A stretch of DNA of 5,989 bases from Gemmatimonadota bacterium (GTDB lineage: Bacteria > Gemmatimonadota > Gemmatimonadetes > Longimicrobiales > Gaopeijiaceae), in contig DUCW01000129.1 of assembly GCA_012959595.1 (NCBI GenBank), positions 13,972-19,960 of the forward strand, written 5' to 3'. The stretch's first letter is position 1. Every line of letters starts with the position of its first letter. Positions 1 to 4,713 of the stretch are shown one piece after another. The notes under the pieces are model-generated. The model did not search any database. It had not been told where the DNA came from and was given only the letters and a program-made list of their open reading frames with translations. A program made the translations under genes and the position numbers.

Positions 1-26
1 CACTGGTTCGAATCCAGTACCGCCCA
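1..26 (+). tRNA. tRNA gene, 3' end only (isotype not determinable)
   Basis: The window begins inside a tRNA gene. A perfect 5-bp T stem (ACTGG at 2-6 pairing with CCAGT at 14-18) encloses the canonical TTCGAAT loop at 7-13. It is followed by the 3' acceptor strand ACCGCCC (19-25) and discriminator base A at 26. The next bases are TGA, so CCA is not encoded and must be added after transcription. The missing 5' half should begin GGGCGGT. The anticodon lies outside the window, so no amino acid is assigned; discriminator A leaves several isotypes open. Confidence 0.88.
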
Positions 27-113
27 TGACAGTCTTCAGGCGGACATTGTGGACTGAAGAAAGGGGGCTAAACTGAAAGCCTCCAATTGGTGATCCAGGG
101 AAAATAGGCTGAA

Positions 114-962
114 ATGATATCTCCAGGAAAAGGTTTTTCAGGTGTTTCTGTCTTCCGTTTAGCAGACGGTGAACTGAAGAATAGAAAAGATGTAGTGGCA
201 GTTGAGGAACCTTTAGAGATTAGAATAGAGGATGTCGTCGATGGTGTTCTTAAGCGTGCACCGATTTCCATAACTATGCGAACGCCGGGAGAGGATTTTG
301 AGCTGGCTGTTGGTTTCCTGCATGGAGAAGGGATCATTCAAGACAGGGGGGATGTCAGACAGGTTAGTTATTGCCAGGGGGGCGAACCACAGACCTACAA
401 CATAGTTTTGGTGAAACTGGCGAGTAAAGTTGCGTTCGATCCTGAAGTCTTAGCTAGAAATTTTTATACGACATCCAGTTGTGGAGTCTGTGGGAAAGCC
501 TCTTTGGAAGCTATAGACCTGACGGGTTGTGAGAAAATATTAGATATAGACCTCGAAGTGTCTTCAGCTGTTCTCAAGAGCCTGCCTGGTATTCTTAGAG
601 AAAAACAGGGTTTGTTTGAACGAACTGGTGGCATACATGCCGCTGGACTGTTTAATCAGTCAGGCGAGTGCATTTCGATACAGGAGGACGTGGGCAGACA
701 CAACGCAGTTGATAAGGTGGTAGGCGAGGCATTTTTAAAGTCTATGATCCCCTTAGATAGACATATCTTAATCGTTTCCGGAAGGACTTCATTCGACATT
801 ATGCAGAAAGCTTTGGTGGCAAGGGTGAGTATCGTTGCTGCCGTCGGTGCCCCTTCCAGCTTGGCTGTAGATCTCGCTGAAAAATTTGGCATGACCCTTT
901 TGGGTTTTACCAGGGCCGATGGATTCAATGTCTATGCGGGTTCCAGAAGAATAATAGGATGA
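114..962 (+). CDS. fdhD: FdhD, formate dehydrogenase accessory sulfurtransferase
   Basis: This 282-residue protein matches the usual FdhD length (about 260-285). FdhD carries sulfur from the cysteine desulfurase IscS to the molybdenum of the bis-MGD cofactor, which formate dehydrogenase needs for activity; it acts in the cytoplasm. The hallmark motif TTSSCGVCGKASL spans residues 119-131, with the CxxC pair at C123 and C126, the expected sulfur-carrying cysteines. Further family signatures are GGIHAAGLF (172-180), EDVGRHNAVDKVVG (191-204), VSGRTSF (221-227) and GAPSSLAVDLAE (245-256). ATG 114 is the first start after an in-frame TAG at 105-107. Only a weak AGG (106-108) precedes it by 5 bases, so initiation may be modest. 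The stop overlaps the mobA start as ATGA, which indicates a cotranscribed and translationally coupled pair. No formate dehydrogenase gene is visible in the window. Identity is very secure. Confidence 0.97.
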   Translation: MISPGKGFSGVSVFRLADGELKNRKDVVAVEEPLEIRIEDVVDGVLKRAPISITMRTPGEDFELAVGFLHGEGIIQDRGDVRQVSYCQGGEPQTYNIVLVKLASKVAFDPEVLARNFYTTSSCGVCGKASLEAIDLTGCEKILDIDLEVSSAVLKSLPGILREKQGLFERTGGIHAAGLFNQSGECISIQEDVGRHNAVDKVVGEAFLKSMIPLDRHILIVSGRTSFDIMQKALVARVSIVAAVGAPSSLAVDLAEKFGMTLLGFTRADGFNVYAGSRRIIG

Positions 963-1582
963 CGTCAATTGCTAATAATGTTTTTGGAGTTGTCTTGGCT
1001 GGTGGGAGGAGTCGTCGATTCGGGGCTTCCAAGACATTGGCAGAAGTTGGCGGTTTATCCTTGGCTAGGCGAGCGATAACTACTTTGAGGGACGTGGGGC
1101 TTTCTGTAGGAGTGATTTCTTCTGAAGATGGTCTTGAGTCTGCTTTGGGCGTACCAGTACGGCCCGACTTGGAACCAGGCAAGGGTCCGTTGGGAGGCCT
1201 GCTCACCGCTCTTGTATGGGCTAGGGAGAGAAAACAACTAGGAGTATTCTTATTGGGCTGTGACATGCCTTTTGTGACTGTTCAATTAATCGAATTGTTA
1301 CTCTCGAACATGAACGGTACTCTAGCGGTCATTCCTGTGGGCAGAGCAGGACCAGAGCCTCTCTGTGGTTTTTACCATTCCTCTTGTCGTCAGAGAGCGA
1401 GAGAACTGCTGGATTCTCAAGATAGGTCGATGCATGGCCTATTGAGACTGATTGAAGTTAAAGAAGTAGCGTTAGTCAATGAGTCTAGAATCAATGAGAA
1501 TGACCATCTTTTCTTTAATGTGAATACCAGGGTTGAGGCTGTAGAGGCTGAAGAGATTTTGACAAGAAGGGAGTGGAAATAA
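959..1582 (+). CDS. mobA: MobA, molybdenum cofactor guanylyltransferase
   Basis: The 207-residue protein has the length and motifs of MobA, the cytoplasmic nucleotidyltransferase that transfers GMP from GTP to Mo-molybdopterin, yielding the guanine dinucleotide form used by formate dehydrogenase and other DMSO-reductase-family enzymes. The N-terminal nucleotide-binding signature LAGGRSRRFGASK (13-25) contains the invariant K25. Next come RPDLEPGKGPLGGL (68-81), with the GPLGGL loop, and GCDMPFV (100-106), whose D101 sits in the metal-binding position. EPLCGFY (133-139) and FFNVNT (185-190) complete the family pattern; NVNTPEDL-like endings are typical, here NVNTRVEA. The start overlaps the fdhD stop by 4 bases, with no well-spaced Shine-Dalgarno of its own, so translation probably relies on coupling. 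mobB starts one base after the stop. A MobA-like CTP enzyme (MocA) uses related motifs, but the mobB neighbour favours MobA. Confidence 0.95.
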   Translation: MTSIANNVFGVVLAGGRSRRFGASKTLAEVGGLSLARRAITTLRDVGLSVGVISSEDGLESALGVPVRPDLEPGKGPLGGLLTALVWARERKQLGVFLLGCDMPFVTVQLIELLLSNMNGTLAVIPVGRAGPEPLCGFYHSSCRQRARELLDSQDRSMHGLLRLIEVKEVALVNESRINENDHLFFNVNTRVEAVEAEEILTRREWK

Positions 1583-1583
1583 G

Positions 1584-2143
1584 TTGGTAGATAACTATCA
1601 AACAACGGGAAAATGTCCACCTACGGTCAGCGTAATTGGATTTAAGAATAGTGGAAAAACATCCATTGCGGTGGGATTGGTCACAGAATTAAGAGGGTTA
1701 TGTCGGTCAAACATGGACACCACCATGACATTGATACTCCAGGAACTGATTCCTGGAGATTACGGCACGAAGGTGGGGCTGAAAGAGTGGTCCTGTCAGG
1801 CCCTGAGGGGTTTGCCGTGATGGGTGTTTGGGGTCCAGATACCGAGATGCCATTGCAGGAGGTGACCTCCAGATTTCTACTAGAGGCTGATGTTGTTGTA
1901 GCTGAAGGATATAAGGATTCAAATGTTCCCAAGATTGAAGTATGGCGAACTGATGCTGGAGATCCGTTGCTTTATCGACCAGAAATCTCCGAAAGAGGTC
2001 TTTACTTGGCTGTGGTGAGTGATAGTAGAGATTTGGACATATCTATACCAGTTTTTGATTTCGTCAACCCAAATCTTTTCGATTGTTTGGCAGAACTGGT
2101 CGAAACAAGCTTGTTGGAATCGAAGAGGTCAGGCCATGAGTAA
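1584..2143 (+). pseudogene. mobB: MobB, molybdopterin-guanine dinucleotide GTPase, frameshifted
   Basis: Two reading frames together make one MobB, a GTP-binding protein that associates with MobA. The first frame (TTG 1584 to TGA 1820) gives the N-terminus with the Walker A motif GFKNSGKT (residues 19-26) and continues as MobB through about ELRG. The second frame, open from before ATG 1700 to TAA 2143, supplies the rest: SVKHGHHHDIDTPGTDSWRL, then VVVAEGYKDSNVPKIEVWR, both typical MobB blocks. Continuity requires a shift into the -1 frame at about 1695-1709. The total span of 560 bases is one short of a multiple of three. Compared with E. coli MobB as I recall it, the stretch between GKT and KHxHHD is about four residues short, so the lesion may be a 13-base deletion rather than one lost base. 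TTG is the only start before the P-loop; AAGGGAG at 1567-1573 precedes it. No canonical slippery heptamer is in register, so programmed frameshifting is unlikely. It is a recent pseudogene or an assembly error; all other parts look intact. Confidence 0.9.
2122..2128 (+). promoter_or_regulatory. Ribosome binding site for the histidine kinase
   Basis: GAAGAGG lies seven bases before ATG 2136 and inside the last codons of mobB. It decides the kinase start. The open frame extends upstream to a possible start at 2019, but that extension overlaps conserved mobB sequence, and the hydrophobic first helix begins only ten residues after the 2136 methionine. Confidence 0.6.
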
Positions 2144-3884
2144 GTTGAATCGAGTGGGTAGATCTGGATGGATCATCGCTGTGGCCGTTTCATTTACTTC
2201 ACTTATAACTCTAGCCTTGGTGCCAGTCCTCCTCGAACGTCAAGAGGATGTGATCCAGCGTGAAATTGCAGATTTTTCTTCGGCCAGACCGATGTTCCCG
2301 GAAATCGCCTTAGTACATTCCCGCGAAATGATGCGCATCGAACAATACGTGAGTTCTGGGGATCCTAATTTCATAGTTCTGTACCAAAATGATCTTCGCA
2401 GAGAAGAAGAGCTGTTGAATGACTTAAGAAGGATTATCACCGGCATGTCTACGGTCTACCAGAGTGAGCTTGCTGGGATGGAGCTAAAGGCAAGCAATTG
2501 GAAGATTCTCCATAGTCCGTTGATGGATGGTGGCTCTCTTATGACGACGCGCGAATCTTTTGTTGAAAGTATGGATGATGATCGTTCGAGATATGCAGAT
2601 CTCCAAGAAGCTGCTCGGAACTTCGAAGATCTTCTGATTCGTGATGCCACCATTTCATCTTCTAGACTGGACAGTCAGCGAATATGGAAATTATGGGTCA
2701 CTGTGGGTCTAGTGGTGCTTGCTATCTCTGGGGCTGTTGCCATGGCAATAGTTGGAATTAGCCTGCAAGATTTGGCTCAAAACGAGACTAGAAGACGTCA
2801 AGAAACGGTTGCTGCCAGGAGAGAGATGAGAGCTGTTTTGAGAGGTACGGGGGATGGGATAATAGGCCTGGACATGGATGGTGGCTGTACTTTTCTTAAT
2901 GAGGCTGGATCTCGTCTTCTTGGTTATTCAAAACAGGAATTGAAAGGGAAGTCAGTACACCACATGATTCACCATACACGTTGGGATGGAAGTGCTTATC
3001 CTAAAGGCGAATGCCCCGTGCAACTTTCCTTAGCGTCTGGAGAGACCGTAAGAATCCTTGATGATCTTTTGTGGCGTAAAGACGGTTGTGCTTTTCCCGT
3101 GCAACTTTCGGTAAGCCCAATGACAGACGGTCTAACAATGCTAGGAGCAGTACTTACATTTACGGATATGACCGAAATCCGAGAAGCTGAAAAAGCTCTC
3201 AAAGAAGCTATCGCTGCTAGAGATGAGATATTGGCTGTTGTATCCCATGATTTGCGGAATCCAGTGGGAACCATAGCTGCAGCTGCAGAGTTAGTGGCGG
3301 ATGTCCCACTCTCTCAAGAACGGCGCAATGAACATCTGCATACTATCCGTAGAGCAGCGGACAGAGTCAATCGACTAATTCAGGAGTTACTGGATGTAGC
3401 GAAAATCGAGGCCGGGAAAATTGTGCTGGATTTGAGTTATGAGGACATGAGCGAATTAGTAAAGGACACCGTGGCACAAGCCGGATGGTTAGCAGAACAA
3501 GAAGGAGTCAAACTGTTGTTTGAAGGAGAGGAAATGTCTATCAAGGCTCATGTGGATCGCAACAAGATCTTACAGGTGATGTCAAATCTGATAGAAAACG
3601 CATTGAAGTTCACTCCAAAAGGAGGTCGAGTCACTGTTTCTACAAAGAGAGAGGGAGACAATTTTTTGATTGCCGTAGCCGATACTGGTATGGGTATCGA
3701 GCCTCAAGTTCTCGACAACTTGTTCGACAGATTCTGGCAAGGTCATAGAGAAGACGGAAAGGGGTCGGGGTTAGGACTGACAATCGTCAAAGGAATTCTG
3801 GGTGCTCATGGTACTACCGTAAAGGTTAGAACGGAAATCGGCACGGGTAGCTCTTTTGAGTTTATCCTTCCGATAACTTCTTGA
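2136..3884 (+). CDS. Membrane-bound PAS-domain sensor histidine kinase
   Basis: This is a 582-residue two-component sensor kinase. TM1 is at about residues 11-33 and TM2 at about 185-208. Between them lies an extracytoplasmic, mostly helical, charged sensor of about 150 residues that I cannot assign to a named family; a four-helix-bundle or CHASE3-like fold is possible. No HAMP domain is evident. A charged helix (211-233) leads into a PAS domain (about 230-345) of the type with DGSAYPKGECPV and a WRKDG block. Next come HisKA with phosphoacceptor H371 in AVVSHDLRNP (367-376) and a HATPase_c domain. The latter has the N box NLIENALKF (484-492), G1 box ADTGMGI (515-521), F box LFDRFW (529-534) and G2 box GKGSGLGL (541-548). 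All catalytic motifs are intact, and no receiver domain is attached. The start overlaps the mobB end by 8 bases, indicating translational coupling to the cofactor genes. No response regulator is present in the window, so signal and partner are unknown. Confidence 0.95.
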   Translation: MSKLNRVGRSGWIIAVAVSFTSLITLALVPVLLERQEDVIQREIADFSSARPMFPEIALVHSREMMRIEQYVSSGDPNFIVLYQNDLRREEELLNDLRRIITGMSTVYQSELAGMELKASNWKILHSPLMDGGSLMTTRESFVESMDDDRSRYADLQEAARNFEDLLIRDATISSSRLDSQRIWKLWVTVGLVVLAISGAVAMAIVGISLQDLAQNETRRRQETVAARREMRAVLRGTGDGIIGLDMDGGCTFLNEAGSRLLGYSKQELKGKSVHHMIHHTRWDGSAYPKGECPVQLSLASGETVRILDDLLWRKDGCAFPVQLSVSPMTDGLTMLGAVLTFTDMTEIREAEKALKEAIAARDEILAVVSHDLRNPVGTIAAAAELVADVPLSQERRNEHLHTIRRAADRVNRLIQELLDVAKIEAGKIVLDLSYEDMSELVKDTVAQAGWLAEQEGVKLLFEGEEMSIKAHVDRNKILQVMSNLIENALKFTPKGGRVTVSTKREGDNFLIAVADTGMGIEPQVLDNLFDRFWQGHREDGKGSGLGLTIVKGILGAHGTTVKVRTEIGTGSSFEFILPITS

Positions 3885-3908
3885 ATCCCAGAGTTCCTAG
3901 AAGTGTGT

Positions 3909-3931
3909 GGCCAATCAGATATATTTTGGCC
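3909..3931 (+). terminator. Weak hairpin downstream of the kinase gene, possible terminator
   Basis: GGCCAA (3909-3914) and TTGGCC (3926-3931) form a perfect 6-bp inverted repeat with an 11-base loop, 25 bases after the kinase stop. It is not followed by a T run (CCGAGATAG follows), so it is not a classical intrinsic terminator. It could act as a Rho-dependent or 3'-stabilising hairpin, or be chance. It sits where an end to the fdhD-mobA-mobB-kinase transcript would be expected. Confidence 0.25.
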
Positions 3932-3983
3932 CCGAGATAGTTTGACTGAAGATTTATTACTATTTGGCTAGGGCTGCTTCAAC

Positions 3984-4091
3984 GTGACTGTGAGCCAAGT
4001 AGGAGGGACTTCTTGTGGTATTTCAGCGGGTGCTATTACTATGAGCGTCGGAACTAGTGAATATTTGTCCAAGAAACAGAACATCTTCTAA
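3984..4091 (+). CDS. Possible 35-residue small ORF abutting the thioesterase gene
   Basis: A GTG at 3984 opens a 35-codon frame ending at TAA 4089-4091, whose last A is the first base of the thioesterase ATG (TAATG). The frame is closed upstream by TAG at 3969-3971, so it is not the tail of a longer gene. AGGGCT (3970-3975) lies eight bases before the GTG as a possible ribosome binding site; a second GTG is at 3990. The peptide is rich in small and polar residues, has one cysteine (GGTSCGISAG), and ends in a charged segment (YLSKKQNIF). It has no membrane segment and I recognise no family. The argument for it is the junction: the thioesterase start lacks a Shine-Dalgarno sequence and would benefit from coupling to an upstream ORF. 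Chance remains likely for so short a frame. Confidence 0.27.
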   Translation: MTVSQVGGTSCGISAGAITMSVGTSEYLSKKQNIF

Positions 4092-4477
4092 TGACCATCA
4101 ATAATCACTTTCGTTTTAAGCACATTAGCCCAGTCAGATTCCAAGATATGGATGCTGGAGGTCACGTACATCATTCGGTTGCATTGTGCTATTTCGAAGA
4201 AGCTCGAGAAGCTTATTGGCGTTCCGTGGTTGGCGATACCAAGTATGTACTAGCCGAATTAGAGATAAAATATCACCAGAGAATTCTCTACCCGATGATG
4301 ATAGAAGTTGGTGCCAGGATCGCTGAGATCGGGCGGAAACATTTGATTATGGAGTATGAGGGAAGTTCAGAAGGAGGAGATCTTTTGATATCTGGGAATA
4401 CTCTGTTGGCAATGTTTGATTACAGAAAAGGGGTGTCCGTCAGGGTCCCGGCGACTGTTAATTCGGCTATTCAGTAG
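4091..4477 (+). CDS. Hotdog-fold (4HBT family) acyl-CoA thioesterase
   Basis: The 128-residue protein has the size and layout of YbgC/FadM-type 4HBT thioesterases, cytoplasmic enzymes that hydrolyse acyl-CoA or related thioesters. The diagnostic N-terminal block is VRFQDMDAGGHVHHSVALCY (15-34), followed by FEEAREAYW (35-43). D21, in 'DMDAGGH', aligns with the catalytic aspartate of 4-hydroxybenzoyl-CoA thioesterase, and FEEAR starts the long hotdog helix. LAELEIKYHQRILYP (54-68) matches the 'v.y..p..y' strand region that packs around the substrate. Where many relatives have HVNN or HVYH, this one has HVHH. The ATG is the first start after an in-frame TGA at 4058-4060; no Shine-Dalgarno is visible, but the start overlaps the stop of a small upstream ORF (TAATG). 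Neighbouring genes do not reveal the substrate. The fold assignment is secure; substrate and gene name are not. Confidence 0.88.
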   Translation: MTINNHFRFKHISPVRFQDMDAGGHVHHSVALCYFEEAREAYWRSVVGDTKYVLAELEIKYHQRILYPMMIEVGARIAEIGRKHLIMEYEGSSEGGDLLISGNTLLAMFDYRKGVSVRVPATVNSAIQ

Positions 4478-4672
4478 TTGGGAAGCCTTAGAAATAAATT
4501 GAAGACTCTAGTCGGGAAGATGGGGGTGGCTGCTAATATCTCCTTGAATTTTTCTTTAGCACTTGCTAGGCTTATCCATCTAATTGTCACTGTCTTCCAT
4601 GGATTTTGTTATATATGGTTGCAGTATCGGAAGCCAAGAACACTGTGGCAGACTTTGAAGTCTATCGTCTAG
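4478..4672 (+). CDS. Doubtful small hydrophobic ORF (64 codons)
   Basis: A TTG immediately after the thioesterase stop opens a 64-codon frame ending at TAG 4670-4672; an internal ATG at 4520 would give 50 residues. The product would be basic at both ends, with a hydrophobic stretch at about residues 17-48 (ANISLNFSLALARL, LIHLIVTVFHGF) that could form one membrane helix, and a basic tail (YRKPRTLWQTLKSIV). Neither start has a convincing ribosome binding site: GGGA before the ATG is only two bases away. I recognise no family. It may be a small membrane protein, a remnant of an eroded gene, or a chance frame. The rest of 4673-4713 holds only the leader of the next gene. Confidence 0.22.
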   Translation: MGSLRNKLKTLVGKMGVAANISLNFSLALARLIHLIVTVFHGFCYIWLQYRKPRTLWQTLKSIV

Positions 4673-4701
4673 CGGTTATCATTCTTGTTTAGCCCTGAAC
4701 T

Positions 4702-4705
4702 GGAG
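4702..4705 (+). promoter_or_regulatory. Ribosome binding site for the TPR protein
   Basis: GGAG lies eight bases before ATG 4714, with a second purine block, AGGA, at 4707-4710. It supports this ATG, which also gives a complete signal peptide at the N-terminus. Confidence 0.6.
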
Positions 4706-4713
4706 TAGGAATA

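Noticed and set aside
1..26. tRNA 3' end as an attachment site for an integrated element
   Set aside because: No integrase, phage gene or second copy of the tRNA 3' end was found in the window; downstream genes are housekeeping in type.
33..60. Inverted repeat TCTTCAG / CTGAAGA just after the tRNA end, as a terminator
   Set aside because: The 7-bp stem has a 14-base loop, low GC content and no following T run (a G run follows instead), so it is too weak to call.
47..74. Possible sigma-70 promoter for fdhD: TTGTGG, 16-base gap, TAAACT
   Set aside because: Only partial matches to both boxes (about four of six at the -10); such matches are expected by chance in 90 bases.
2019..2135. Longer kinase start at 2019 adding 39 residues
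   Set aside because: The extension overlaps conserved mobB coding sequence in another frame, while ATG 2136 has a well-spaced ribosome binding site and places the first membrane helix normally.
1700..2143. The second half of mobB as an independent gene starting at ATG 1700
   Set aside because: It would lack the P-loop and start in the middle of a MobB domain. The upstream frame carries the missing N-terminus, so a frameshift explains both better.
3942..3966. Promoter upstream of the small ORF and thioesterase (TTGACT at 3942-3947)
   Set aside because: The -35-like hexamer is good, but no -10-like hexamer sits at 16-18 bases; TATTAC/TACTAT-like sequences are far too close.
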